DNA of 64,000 nt, taken from the NCBI RefSeq assembly GCF_014385435.1, contig NZ_JACSUD010000013.1, positions 1 to 64,000 of the forward strand. The letters are read 5' to 3'. Positions within the stretch are counted from its first letter, which is position 1; each line of letters opens with the position of its first letter. This document shows, one piece after another, positions 19,089 to 27,324 of the stretch. Under the pieces are notes generated by a model. That model worked only from the letters and a program-made list of their open reading frames with translations, did no database searches and was not told the DNA's origin. The stretch comes from Alloprevotella sp. Lung230. GTDB taxonomy: Bacteria > Bacteroidota > Bacteroidia > Bacteroidales > Bacteroidaceae. A program made the translations under genes and the position numbers.

Positions 19089-19171
19089 CACTTGATTTTG
19101 TAGACTTCGCACCATAGAAGGAGGTCTACAAAAGGCAAAAATGAAATCAAGAAAATAAACGATATACCCTT

Positions 19172-20632
19172 ATGAAGAAAACGTTCATCCTTTCACTCGC
19201 GTTTGCCGCCCTCTCTTTAGGTGGTGTGTATAGCGCTCAAGCACAAACAACGACTCACTTCGAAGCACCTGCTATGCAGGCAGATGTTCAAGCTATGGCC
19301 GATGAAGTTATTTCCAATCAACTGACCGATCCTGATGCCGCCAATAAGACCTTCAGTAAATTATTGAAGAAGATAAAGAGCGACAAAGAGCAGTTGGTCG
19401 CCGTCGGCAAGTTCTTTCTCGACAAGCAGATTTATCCTTGTGCCAAACAATGCGCACAGCAAGTCTACACCCTTGACCCTGCTTATATTCCAGGTTTGAT
19501 GCTGGGCGGACATGTCGCTATGCTGCGCAAAGACTGGGGCGGTGCCGGCCAGAAGTTTGACGAAATCCTCAACTACCAGCCGGACAACATCGAGGCACTC
19601 CGTCTTAATGCACGCGTTTACAAGTACGTCAACCCACTTGTAGCCAAAGAAACGCTCGAAAAGATTATCGCCAAAGAACCTAACAACAAAGAGGCTTATA
19701 AGGAATTGGGAGACATTGCTTATAATGCAGAAGAATATAAAGATGCAGTGTCGGCCTACAAGAACTTCTTCGACCGCACCCCCGACCTCACCCTCAACGA
19801 CTTGCGTGCTGGTGAGAACTACCTGCTCTCGTTGATGAACCAGAAGGACCCCTTCACGATTAAAGACATGGCTGAAAAATTGCTTCCTCTTGATCCCAAG
19901 GACCTCGTAGTGCGTCGTATGCTCTTTTTCTCGCAGATGGACACGCAAGACTATCAACATGCGGTGGAAGGCATCAAGTATTTGACCGAAAAACAATACG
20001 ACGACAGTCTCTATCTCTATCTGGATTACGTTTATGCCGCCAGCTTTGCTCAAGACGCTCTCGAAGACAAGGGACAAGCCATAGAATACTACAAGAAGGC
20101 CATCGAGAAGGATGCAACTAAGGCTGAGGCCTATAAGCGTTTGGCTCATCTCTATCGCCAAAACGGACAGGCTGTTGAAGCCATTCCCGTATATGAGAAG
20201 TACCTTGAACTACTCGGAGCAAAAGCCGATGCGGCAGAGAAGTTCGGTCTTGCGTCTATCTACATCGCTGCTAAAGATCAGAGCAAAGACGAAGCCGACC
20301 GTATGAAGTACATCCAAGCCGGTGATAAGATTTTCGAAGAGTATATGGCAGAACAGCCCACGAAGTATCAAGGTCCGTTCTATCGTGCTCAGCTCTGGAT
20401 TACCGACCCTCAGAAGGCCGAAGAAAAACCTCACGAGTACTACAAGCAGGCCATTGCTCTCATTGGCGATAATGCCGACTATGCTGCTCAGAAAAAGATG
20501 GCTCTCCAATATCTGATGATTTACTATTTCAAGAACAACGACGATGCCAGCACCAAGCAATACGTCAATCAGATTTTAGCCATCGATCCTGCTGACAAAC
20601 TCGCCAACCAAGTGAAGGGCGTGCTCAAATAA
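19172..20632 (+). CDS. Secreted TPR-repeat protein
   Basis: Periplasmic protein of 486 residues with a clear signal peptide (ILSLAFAALSLGGVYSAQA) and TPR repeats throughout, e.g. NNKEAYKELGDIAYNAEEYKDAVSAYKNFF and KGQAIEYYKKAIEKDATKAEAYKRLAHLYR. It is transcribed alone: its own -7 element upstream and a strong terminator downstream. TPR proteins of this shape are scaffolds, often for envelope complexes; no specific role can be read from the sequence. Confidence 0.87.
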   Translation: MKKTFILSLAFAALSLGGVYSAQAQTTTHFEAPAMQADVQAMADEVISNQLTDPDAANKTFSKLLKKIKSDKEQLVAVGKFFLDKQIYPCAKQCAQQVYTLDPAYIPGLMLGGHVAMLRKDWGGAGQKFDEILNYQPDNIEALRLNARVYKYVNPLVAKETLEKIIAKEPNNKEAYKELGDIAYNAEEYKDAVSAYKNFFDRTPDLTLNDLRAGENYLLSLMNQKDPFTIKDMAEKLLPLDPKDLVVRRMLFFSQMDTQDYQHAVEGIKYLTEKQYDDSLYLYLDYVYAASFAQDALEDKGQAIEYYKKAIEKDATKAEAYKRLAHLYRQNGQAVEAIPVYEKYLELLGAKADAAEKFGLASIYIAAKDQSKDEADRMKYIQAGDKIFEEYMAEQPTKYQGPFYRAQLWITDPQKAEEKPHEYYKQAIALIGDNADYAAQKKMALQYLMIYYFKNNDDASTKQYVNQILAIDPADKLANQVKGVLK

Positions 20633-20658
20633 AAGATTACACGGCCCTACCCTATCGC

Positions 20659-20700
20659 AAGGAGTTGTTTCTTGACCGAAACAACTCCTTGCTGTTTTTA
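20659..20700 (+). terminator. Terminator after the TPR gene
   Basis: Perfect 13-bp inverted repeat AAGGAGTTGTTTC (20659-20671) / GAAACAACTCCTT (20678-20690) followed by GCTGTTTTTA. Confidence 0.95.
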
Positions 20701-20775
20701 TCTGGCGCTGATAGCTTCTTAGTACCTCAGTTTTCCGACAAAGTGCTACAATTTCGTAAGTTTCTTTTACTTTAA

Positions 20776-20807
20776 GTTGGTTATATCAAAAGAATGCTGT
20801 ACTTTTG
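20776..20807 (+). promoter_or_regulatory. Promoter of the aromatic amino-acid operon
   Basis: A -33 GTTG at 20776-20779, a 20-bp spacer and -7 TACTTTTG at 20800-20807. The predicted start near 20814 is about 21 nt before the leader-peptide ATG. Confidence 0.7.
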
Positions 20808-20834
20808 TCGGTGTAATCTCAATTGTCACAACTT

Positions 20835-20912
20835 ATGTTTAGCTTTAACGCCTCCTACTTTTACTTCTTTTACTTTACTCAGCAAGTGAAGCGGGACGTT
20901 GTATGCCAATAA
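20835..20912 (+). CDS. Phe/Tyr-rich leader peptide of the aromatic operon
   Basis: A 25-codon ORF with 6 Phe and 3 Tyr, seven of them consecutive (YFYFFYF, codons 8-14, 20856-20876). It sits between a good promoter and an intrinsic terminator, 150 bp ahead of pheA. This is the layout of a ribosome-stalling attenuation leader such as E. coli pheL. Stalling at the aromatic run when Phe- or Tyr-tRNA is scarce would leave AGCGGGA (20890-20896) free to form the antiterminator. Translation up to the stop codon at 20910-20912 would cover that segment. Too short to be called by standard gene finders. Confidence 0.88.
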   Translation: MFSFNASYFYFFYFTQQVKRDVVCQ

Positions 20913-20971
20913 AACATCAAGGTTTGAAACCTTTGTCACGATATCCCGCTCTCTGAGGCGGGATTTTTTTT
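20890..20971 (+). promoter_or_regulatory. Transcription attenuator (antiterminator/terminator) of the pheA operon
   Basis: Three competing segments are visible: A AGCGGGA (20890-20896), B ATCCCGCT (20943-20950) and C GCGGGAT (20958-20964). B with C plus eight T residues (20964-20971) is an intrinsic terminator; A with B gives a 7-bp antiterminator that excludes it. A small hairpin AAGGTT/AACCTT (20919-20933) lies in the A-B loop. Segment A is inside the 3' part of the leader ORF, so ribosome position decides the fold. Confidence 0.85.
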
Positions 20972-21061
20972 GAGTTTGCCTTTTGGCGCGCTATTCTGAG
21001 GCGGGCAATACGCATCCTTCGCCTTCTTCCCTCTTTCACCACGCTCTTCCTACACATTCCT

Positions 21062-21892
21062 ATGAAAGTAGCCATTCAGGGCATTCGCGGTTCGTTCCAC
21101 GACATTGCCGCCCACCAGTACTTCTCTGACACCGACATCGAACTTGTGTGCTGCAACAGTTTCGAGCAAGTGTTTGATACTATGAAAGCTGATGACACCT
21201 GCACCGGGCTCATCGCCATCGAAAACACCATTGCCGGTAGCCTGCTGCACAACTACGAACTGCTGCGCGAGAGCGGTGTGACGATTGTTGGAGAGCACAA
21301 GTTGCACATCGAGCACTCCATCATGTGCCTACCGAGCGATAAGATGCAAGATATCGTCGAGGTCAACTCACACCCTGTTGCCTTGATGCAGTGCCGCCAC
21401 TACTTGGCGCAACATCCGCAACTCAAAATCGTCGAAGCCGACGACACCGCCGGTTCGGCAGAGCGAATAGCTCGCCTGCAACTCCACGGGCACGCTGCCA
21501 TCTGTCACGCCCAAGCCGCTCCACGCTATGGACTCAAAGTCATCGAAACCGACATCGAGGACAACAAGCACAACTTCACACGATTTCTCGTGCTCACCGA
21601 TAGTTGGAACGCCGACCGCCTCAGAGAACCTTATCAGACCAACAAGGCCAGCATCGTTTTCACCCTGCCGCATGAAGAGGGTTCCCTTTCACAAGTACTG
21701 AGCATCTTCAGTTTCTACAAAATCAATCTGACCAAAATACAATCTCTACCCATCATCGGTCGCGAGTGGCAATACCTCTTTTATGTAGACGTCACCTATT
21801 CCGACTATCTGCGCTATCGCCAAAGTATCGATGCCGTACTGCCGCTCATCAAAGAGCTCCGCGTTTTGGGTGAATACAGAGCTGTCGACTGA
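21062..21892 (+). CDS. pheA: Prephenate dehydratase
   Basis: Converts prephenate to phenylpyruvate in phenylalanine synthesis; 276 residues, a stand-alone dehydratase without fused chorismate mutase. The N-terminal PDT domain shows GIRGSFHDIAA, IAIENTIAGSLLHNYELL and NKHNFTRFLVL (the TRF motif). The C-terminal ACT domain starts at ASIVFTLPHEEGSLSQVL, with KIQSLPI in place of the usual ESRP feedback motif, so Phe inhibition may differ. It is the first structural gene behind the Phe/Tyr leader, 90 bp after the attenuator. Confidence 0.95.
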   Translation: MKVAIQGIRGSFHDIAAHQYFSDTDIELVCCNSFEQVFDTMKADDTCTGLIAIENTIAGSLLHNYELLRESGVTIVGEHKLHIEHSIMCLPSDKMQDIVEVNSHPVALMQCRHYLAQHPQLKIVEADDTAGSAERIARLQLHGHAAICHAQAAPRYGLKVIETDIEDNKHNFTRFLVLTDSWNADRLREPYQTNKASIVFTLPHEEGSLSQVLSIFSFYKINLTKIQSLPIIGREWQYLFYVDVTYSDYLRYRQSIDAVLPLIKELRVLGEYRAVD

Positions 21893-21912
21893 CCCATCTA
21901 CTCCTTACCACC

Positions 21913-23094
21913 ATGAACACTCCCACCATCCAACCCGCTCAGCGACTCCAGTTGGTGCAAGAATACTACTTCTCGCGCAAACTCAAAGAAGTGGCCCGAC
22001 TCAATGCCCAAGGCCGAGACATCATCAATCTTGCCATCGGCAGCCCCGACTATCCGCCTTCTCCCCGGACCATCGAAACACTGTGTGCCGTGGCACAGCA
22101 ACCCACCATCCATGGCTACCAACCCACCAGCGGCATTCCCGAGCTTCGCCAAGCCATGGCGCGTTTCTACAAGCGCTGGTTTCAAGTAGACCTCGATCCG
22201 GCTCAAGAAATCCAGCCTCTCATCGGTTCTAAAGAAGGCATCCTTCACATCACACTCACCTTCGTCAATCCCGGCGAAAAAGTGCTTGTGCCCAATCCCG
22301 GCTACCCCGCCTACACAGCGCTCTCCCGGATGCTCGGTGCCGAAGTGGTCCATTACAATCTGCTTCCCGAAGACGACTGGCAACCCGACTTTGCCGCCCT
22401 TGAAGCGATGGACACCACCGATGTCCGGCTCCTTTGGGTCAACTATCCCAACATGCCCACCGGTGCACCAGCACAGCACCGCACTTTCGAGCGCTTGGCG
22501 TGCTTCGCTCGGGAGCGCGGCATCGTTGTGGTCAACGACAACCCCTATTCCTTCATCCTCAACGACGAGCGTCTCTCCCTCCTTCAAATTCCAGACGCCA
22601 AAGACTGTTGCATCGAACTCAACTCGATGTCGAAAAGCCACAATATGCCTGGCTGGCGCGTGGGAATGCTCGCCACCAATGCCCGCTTTGTCGAGTGGAT
22701 ACTCAAAGTGAAATCCAATATCGACTCCGGCACGTTCCGCGCCCTCCAACTGGCTGCCGTGACCGCCTTCGACAACGACGATGCCTGGCATGAACTCCAC
22801 AATCGCACCCTCTACGCCCGTCGGCGCAAGCTCGCCGAAGCCATCATGCACGCCCTCGGCTGCACCTACGCAGCCCATCAAGTGGGGATGTTCCTTTGGG
22901 GGCGCATCCCCGACTCCATCGACCAGGTAGAAACCCTCACCGAACGCGTACTCCACGAAGCCCGCGTCTTCATCACCCCCGGCTTCATCTTCGGCAGCAA
23001 CGGCAGCCGCCACATCCGCATTTCCCTTTGCGCCGATGAGGAAAAACTCCAAGAAGCCCTCACGCGCATTCAATCCGTCTTCCAACCTCGCTAA
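21913..23094 (+). CDS. PLP-dependent aminotransferase class I/II (aromatic, inferred)
   Basis: Fold-type I aminotransferase of 393 residues. The PLP lysine is Lys241 in SMSKSHNMPGWRVG; other motifs are NLAIGSPDYPPS, PNPGYPAYT, NYPNMPTGAP and HIRISLC (substrate carboxylate Arg). It lies 20 bp after pheA and 10 bp before the DAHP synthase, in a complete Phe/Tyr operon, so the natural reading is transamination of phenylpyruvate and 4-hydroxyphenylpyruvate, or of prephenate. Context alone gives that specificity; relatives include LL-diaminopimelate and aspartate aminotransferases. Confidence 0.88.
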   Translation: MNTPTIQPAQRLQLVQEYYFSRKLKEVARLNAQGRDIINLAIGSPDYPPSPRTIETLCAVAQQPTIHGYQPTSGIPELRQAMARFYKRWFQVDLDPAQEIQPLIGSKEGILHITLTFVNPGEKVLVPNPGYPAYTALSRMLGAEVVHYNLLPEDDWQPDFAALEAMDTTDVRLLWVNYPNMPTGAPAQHRTFERLACFARERGIVVVNDNPYSFILNDERLSLLQIPDAKDCCIELNSMSKSHNMPGWRVGMLATNARFVEWILKVKSNIDSGTFRALQLAAVTAFDNDDAWHELHNRTLYARRRKLAEAIMHALGCTYAAHQVGMFLWGRIPDSIDQVETLTERVLHEARVFITPGFIFGSNGSRHIRISLCADEEKLQEALTRIQSVFQPR

Positions 23095-23104
23095 AATCCC
23101 CCTC

Positions 23105-24172
23105 ATGGAACTCGAAATTCTCCCCCTCCAACTCCCGGGCATTGAGCCCAAACGTCCCATCGTCATTGCCGGCCCTTGTTCGGCCGAGACCGAAGAACAA
23201 GTGTTACGCACCGCTGGTCAACTCGCTGCCAAAGGCATCAAAATCTTCCGCGCCGGCATCTGGAAACCCCGCACCAAGCCCGGTGGCTTTGAAGGTGTGG
23301 GCGAGGTGGGCCTCCCTTGGTTGCAACGCGTCAAAGAGGAGTACCACATGCTCACTGCCACCGAAGTGGCCACTCCCGCACACGTTGAGGCGGCCCTCGC
23401 CCACAGCATCGACATCCTCTGGATTGGTGCTCGCACCGTGGTCAATCCCTTTGCCATGCAGGACCTGGCCGATGCGTTGCGCGGCAAGGACGTCCCCGTG
23501 TTGGTGAAAAATCCCGTCAATCCCGACCTCGAACTCTGGATTGGCGGTCTTCAACGCCTCAACGATGCCGGTATCAAGCGCCTGGCCGTCATCCACCGCG
23601 GATTCTCAAGCTACGACAAGCGCATCTACCGCAACAGCCCCATGTGGCACATCCCCATCGAGCTCCGTCGTCGCATCCCCAACCTCCCCATCTTCGGCGA
23701 TCCTTCCCACATCGGTGGTCGTCGAGAACTCATCGCCCCTCTCTGCCAGCAAGCCATGGATTTGGGCTTCGACGGTCTCATCGTGGAGAGTCACTTCACC
23801 CCCGATGCCGCTTGGAGTGATGCGGCTCAGCAAGTCACACCCGAAGTGTTCGACTTCATTCTCGACAAACTCACCATCCGCAAGGTGAGCGAACCGACCG
23901 AAAGTCTGGAGAGCCTGCGCAAGCAAATCGATGAATGCGATGACCGCTTGCTCGAAATTCTCAACAAGCGCATGCGCATCAGCCGTGAAATCGGCACCTA
24001 CAAGAAGGAGCACAATATGACCATCGTCCAGACCACGCGCTATTCCGAAATCCTCGACAAGCGTGGTGCTCAGGGTTCGCTCTGCGGCATGAGCCAGAGT
24101 TTTGTGCGCGACCTTCTCGAACTCATTCACGAGGAAAGCATTGCCCAACAAGGCGAGGTGATGAACAAATAG
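23105..24172 (+). CDS. Bifunctional DAHP synthase / chorismate mutase
   Basis: Fusion of 355 residues catalysing the first step of the shikimate pathway and the branch step chorismate to prephenate. Residues 1-260 are the KDO8P-synthase-like (type I beta) DAHP synthase: IVIAGPCSAE, FRAGIWKPRTKPGGFEG, LVKNPVNPD, FGDPSHIGGRRE and LIVESHF. After a linker, about 270-350 form an AroQ-type mutase helix bundle (SLRKQIDECDDRLLEILNKRM, IGTYKKEH). The start MELEILPLQL was chosen because upstream codons overlap the aminotransferase. Having both activities in one chain allows the mutase to act as a feedback sensor. Confidence 0.93.
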   Translation: MELEILPLQLPGIEPKRPIVIAGPCSAETEEQVLRTAGQLAAKGIKIFRAGIWKPRTKPGGFEGVGEVGLPWLQRVKEEYHMLTATEVATPAHVEAALAHSIDILWIGARTVVNPFAMQDLADALRGKDVPVLVKNPVNPDLELWIGGLQRLNDAGIKRLAVIHRGFSSYDKRIYRNSPMWHIPIELRRRIPNLPIFGDPSHIGGRRELIAPLCQQAMDLGFDGLIVESHFTPDAAWSDAAQQVTPEVFDFILDKLTIRKVSEPTESLESLRKQIDECDDRLLEILNKRMRISREIGTYKKEHNMTIVQTTRYSEILDKRGAQGSLCGMSQSFVRDLLELIHEESIAQQGEVMNK

Positions 24173-24341
24173 TTCGCACACTCTGTCCCACTTTCCTTAC
24201 GTCTGTCGCCTCACCGCTACCTCAGCACAGCCGCCCTCTCGTGCGTGCTTTCGTCAAGACGGCGGGGTGACATCGTAGTCGGGCCAAGGAGGATGGGCGT
24301 TCCAGCGTGTTTTCGGTTGTCATCGCGCCTTGACCTAATTA

Positions 24342-24495
24342 AACTTCCAACGTGTTGAAAGAAAACTCTCAACACGTTGAAAAAGATTTTTCTACACGTT
24401 GAAAGCTCATTTTCTACATGTAGAAAACACCCCTACCTCTACGGAAAGTCCCCCCCTTGCACGTACGGAAGTTCCTCCTTGCGTGTAGGGAAAGT
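24342..24495. repeat. Array B: about seven 22-bp palindromic units
   Basis: Cores recur every 21-23 bp from 24349: CAACGTGTTG, CAACACGTTG, CTACACGTTG, CTACATGTAG, then more divergent CTCTACGG, GCACGTACGG and GCGTGTAGGG. Most are flanked by TTTC/TT on the left and GAAA(G) on the right, so each unit is an imperfect palindrome. The array fills the middle of the 434-bp gap between the DAHP synthase gene and tyrA; no gene was found in that gap. Confidence 0.88.
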
Positions 24496-24606
24496 TCTCA
24501 AGAAAGAGCTGCACCCCACGCTCTCCCCTCGCGAAGACAGCGGTTGTTTCCCTATGAAAGCCCTTACAACTCCCCTATTCTCCCCCTCACATTCAAGCAC
24601 AACATC

Positions 24607-25389
24607 ATGAAGATTCTCATTGCCGGCGCTGGAAAGATGGGGTCGTTCTTCACCGACCTCCTTAGTTTCGAGCACGAAACCGCCGTCTACGACATCGACC
24701 CACACCGCCTGCGCTTTCTCTACAACACCCAGCGACTCACCACCCTTGAAGAAATCGAGGCCTTTGCCCCCGAACTCCTCATCAACGCCGTCAGCCTCAA
24801 ACACACCCTCTCCACCTTCGAGGCGCTGCTCCCCCATCTGCCGGAGGAGTGCATCCTCTCCGACATCGCTTCGGTGAAGACCGACTTCAAGGACTTCTAT
24901 GAGCACTGCGGTCACCGCTACGTTTCCACCCATCCGATGTTCGGTCCCACCTTTGCCAACCTCGGCAGTCTCTCGCACGAAAACGCCATCATCATCAGTG
25001 AAGGCGACCACATGGGGCGACTGTTCTTCAGCGACATCTACCAGCGGCTGGGGCTCAACATCTCCCACTACACCTTTGAAGAGCATGACCAAACGGTGGC
25101 CTATTCCCTCTCCGTACCCTTCGTTTCCACCTTCGTCTTCGCTGCCGTTATGCAGCCGCAGGCGGCTCCCGGCACCACCTTCAAGCGGCACCTCAAAATC
25201 GCCCGCGGCGTCCTAAACGAAGACGAAGGTCTGCTGCGCGAAATCTTGTTCAATCCCCTCACCGGTGCACAGGTCACGCAAATTCGCGACCGTCTCACCG
25301 ACCTCATCCGCATCATTGAGCAACGCGATGAAGCCGCGCTTTCAGAGTTTCTCGCGAAAATCCGCACCAACATCGCGGCTCAGCCTTGA
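24607..25389 (+). CDS. tyrA: Prephenate/arogenate dehydrogenase
   Basis: NAD(P)-dependent enzyme of 260 residues making 4-hydroxyphenylpyruvate (or tyrosine from arogenate). The N-terminal Rossmann fold has ILIAGAGKMGSFF; then VYDIDPHRL, LLINAVSLKHT, LSDIASVK and HPMFGPT (catalytic His region). It lacks a C-terminal ACT domain. I start at MKILIAGAG; the frame is open 50 codons upstream but that runs through array B. It completes the operon begun by pheA, although the 434-bp gap could also hold a separate promoter. Confidence 0.92.
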   Translation: MKILIAGAGKMGSFFTDLLSFEHETAVYDIDPHRLRFLYNTQRLTTLEEIEAFAPELLINAVSLKHTLSTFEALLPHLPEECILSDIASVKTDFKDFYEHCGHRYVSTHPMFGPTFANLGSLSHENAIIISEGDHMGRLFFSDIYQRLGLNISHYTFEEHDQTVAYSLSVPFVSTFVFAAVMQPQAAPGTTFKRHLKIARGVLNEDEGLLREILFNPLTGAQVTQIRDRLTDLIRIIEQRDEAALSEFLAKIRTNIAAQP

Positions 25390-25398
25390 CCCTTGTCT

Positions 25399-25448
25399 TT
25401 CCGGCTTCACCTGAACAGAATGTCCGGAACGTTTTTTTCTTTCAACCC
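25399..25448 (+). terminator. Weak terminator-like hairpin after tyrA
   Basis: TTCCGG (25399-25404) and CCGGAA (25434-25439) with a 29-nt loop, followed by CG and seven T residues. The large loop makes this tentative. Confidence 0.4.
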
Positions 25449-25465
25449 TCAACACCTTTTTTATC

Positions 25466-25852
25466 ATGTCCATCATCGGCTATCCCCTCCGACAACACAG
25501 CACGGCCTGCAAGCGCTACGTGCAAACCCTCGACTTGAAAGACAGTCCCGATCTCATCAAGCAGTATCGCTATTATCACTCCCGCCAAGGCATTTGGCCA
25601 GAAATCCTACAAGGCATCAAAGACAGCGGCATCCTGGAGATGGAAATCTTTCTCCTCGGCACGCGTCTGGTGATGATTGTGGAACTGGCTGCTGATGCCG
25701 AATGGGACGAGGTGATGCAGCGCATGGGCAATGTGCCCCGACAAGCCGAATGGGAAGATTTTGTAGCCCAATTTCAGAAAGCGGCCGCCGGTGCTGCCAG
25801 CCAAGAAAAGTGGCAGCCTATGGAGCGCATCTTCCACGTCTACGAGGAGTAG
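25466..25852 (+). CDS. L-rhamnose mutarotase (RhaM) family protein
   Basis: Small ferredoxin-like protein of 128 residues of the RhaM/FucU-like (DUF718) type, which interconverts the alpha and beta anomers of L-rhamnose or L-fucose. The landmarks are YVQTLDLKDSP, QYRYYHSRQGIWPEIL (IWPE is the family hallmark) and MEIFLLGTRLVMIVE. No rhamnose or fucose catabolic genes are nearby. It may be read from the tyrA promoter, and the sugar specificity cannot be told from sequence. Confidence 0.85.
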   Translation: MSIIGYPLRQHSTACKRYVQTLDLKDSPDLIKQYRYYHSRQGIWPEILQGIKDSGILEMEIFLLGTRLVMIVELAADAEWDEVMQRMGNVPRQAEWEDFVAQFQKAAAGAASQEKWQPMERIFHVYEE

Positions 25853-25876
25853 GCGGTAGGAAAAGAAAGCGTAGAC

Positions 25877-25907
25877 TTTGCAGTGTTGCGATAAATGATT
25901 AACTTTG
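25877..25907 (+). promoter_or_regulatory. Promoter of the secreted protein-kinase-PqqD-pyrG-yidC operon
   Basis: Perfect -33 TTTG (25877-25880), 19-bp spacer and -7 TAACTTTG (25900-25907). Confidence 0.82.
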
Positions 25908-25939
25908 CAGCAAGTTTTTTTATATTTCAGTTTTCCTTC

Positions 25940-26401
25940 ATGATGCGTAAAGTCTTCTTTCTCTTGCTCATCGCGCTGGCCGTGTTGCCGCTCTCCCTTT
26001 CGGCTCAAGAAGCCACCGTCCCAACAACACAGCCTGCTCCGAAGTTACAGACCATCTACGTCTTCGGAGTTTCTCAGAACCTCAGTGACAGCATCATCTA
26101 CGTGAGCGACATCACCGAACTGACTGCTGCCGATTTGTTGGACAAGAAGCATTTCCTCCTGCATCGCGAAGCCTACTCCTCGCAATTCGCAGGATTTTTG
26201 GCCGACAAGTTCGGCACTAAGCATCAGACGGCAGCTGTGTTCTTTGCCCTTTCAAAGAACAAGGCACAAAGCAAACGCCTGCAACTCAACAAGAAGCTAA
26301 CCCAGCGAAAGCACCAGCCCTTGCGTTTAGAAGTCAAAGAAATTGCAGCGCAAGAGTTTCAATTCCGTACCGCTGCAAGCGTAGCAGCAAGTGTGCAGTA
26401 A
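25940..26401 (+). CDS. Secreted protein of unknown function
   Basis: Small exported protein of 153 residues. The start MMRKVFFLLLIALAVLPLSLSAQ gives a clean signal peptide; the ATG 45 bp upstream lies inside the promoter -7 element. The mature part has one recognisable pattern, TIYVFGVSQNLSDSIIYVSDI, then a Lys/Gln-rich segment (SKNKAQSKRLQLNKKLTQRK). No catalytic motif and no cysteines are visible. It is the first gene of the operon, 23 bp before the HprK-like kinase. It could be a substrate of the kinase or peptidase, but that is only a guess. Confidence 0.75.
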   Translation: MMRKVFFLLLIALAVLPLSLSAQEATVPTTQPAPKLQTIYVFGVSQNLSDSIIYVSDITELTAADLLDKKHFLLHREAYSSQFAGFLADKFGTKHQTAAVFFALSKNKAQSKRLQLNKKLTQRKHQPLRLEVKEIAAQEFQFRTAASVAASVQ

Positions 26402-26424
26402 TCCTGCTCTTTCTGACTTAGTCT

Positions 26425-27324
26425 ATGAAATTGCATTTTTCCGTAGCCCAGGAAGTTTATTGCGTGGAGTTCCAAGAAGAAACTGCACCCTATCAGCAAC
26501 TGCTTCCCTCGAGCGCTCCCTTCTTTGTGAAAGAGTATCGCGGTGAACTTATTTTTCATCTTCTGGTGGGAGACACGCTGGTGGATAGCAACACCGAGGG
26601 CTTTGAAGAGGTTGGGCATTTCGACAATGGCGACTTGTGGCATCACGTTTGGCGCATGCCGACAGGCGGCTACCACATCCACATCGCCGACCTTCAGGAG
26701 CGGACGTTCTGTCGTCTCGAAACCGATGCCGATTTTTCCCACTGCCGAGTCACATTGATAGGCGACACGACACAGCAGGCTTTCGGGCTGGACAATGCCA
26801 TCATGATAGCCTTTGCTTTTGCGGGAGCCTATCACCGCCTTTTGCTCATCCATGCCTCTGTGCCCGTTATGGAAGGGCGTGCCTATCTGTTTCAAGGTAA
26901 GAGCGGCACGGGAAAAAGCACGCATTGCCGACTGTGGCTGGACAACATTGCCGGTGCGACTTTGCTCAACGACGACAACCCCGTGGTGCGCTTAGAACCC
27001 GATGGAAGCGTGGGTATCTACGGGTCGCCTTGGAGTGGAAAGACGCATTGCTACAAGCAAGAACGTGCTGCGGCAGGTGGTTTTCTGCGCCTGCACCAAG
27101 CTCCGCACAACGCCATTCGTCCCCTCTCTAAGATAGAAGCCTTTGCTTCCCTACTCTCTTCTACTTCGACCATGGTGTGGGACAAGTCCTCCTACACCGT
27201 CATTTGCGACACCGTGAATGCGGTGATTGCCCAAGTGCCGAGTTTTGATTTGGAGTGCCTCCCCAATGCAGCAGCTGCACACCTCAGCCATGCCACAATG
27301 ACCCAAGCGCATGGAAAAGCATAA
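26425..27324 (+). CDS. HprK-like P-loop kinase homologue
   Basis: Protein of 299 residues related to HPr kinase/phosphatase. The P-loop GKSGTGKS is at residues 158-165, followed by LWLDNI and LLNDDNPVVRL (Walker-B-like acidic pair) and YGSPWSGKTHC. The N-terminal half has no HprK N-domain. Relatives sit beside PqqD-like proteins in RiPP clusters (for example the kinase of the paeninodin lasso-peptide cluster) and in polysaccharide loci. Here the S26-like peptidase gene overlaps its end by 14 bp and the PqqD-like gene follows. It probably phosphorylates a small molecule or peptide; the substrate is unknown. Confidence 0.78.
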   Translation: MKLHFSVAQEVYCVEFQEETAPYQQLLPSSAPFFVKEYRGELIFHLLVGDTLVDSNTEGFEEVGHFDNGDLWHHVWRMPTGGYHIHIADLQERTFCRLETDADFSHCRVTLIGDTTQQAFGLDNAIMIAFAFAGAYHRLLLIHASVPVMEGRAYLFQGKSGTGKSTHCRLWLDNIAGATLLNDDNPVVRLEPDGSVGIYGSPWSGKTHCYKQERAAAGGFLRLHQAPHNAIRPLSKIEAFASLLSSTSTMVWDKSSYTVICDTVNAVIAQVPSFDLECLPNAAAAHLSHATMTQAHGKA

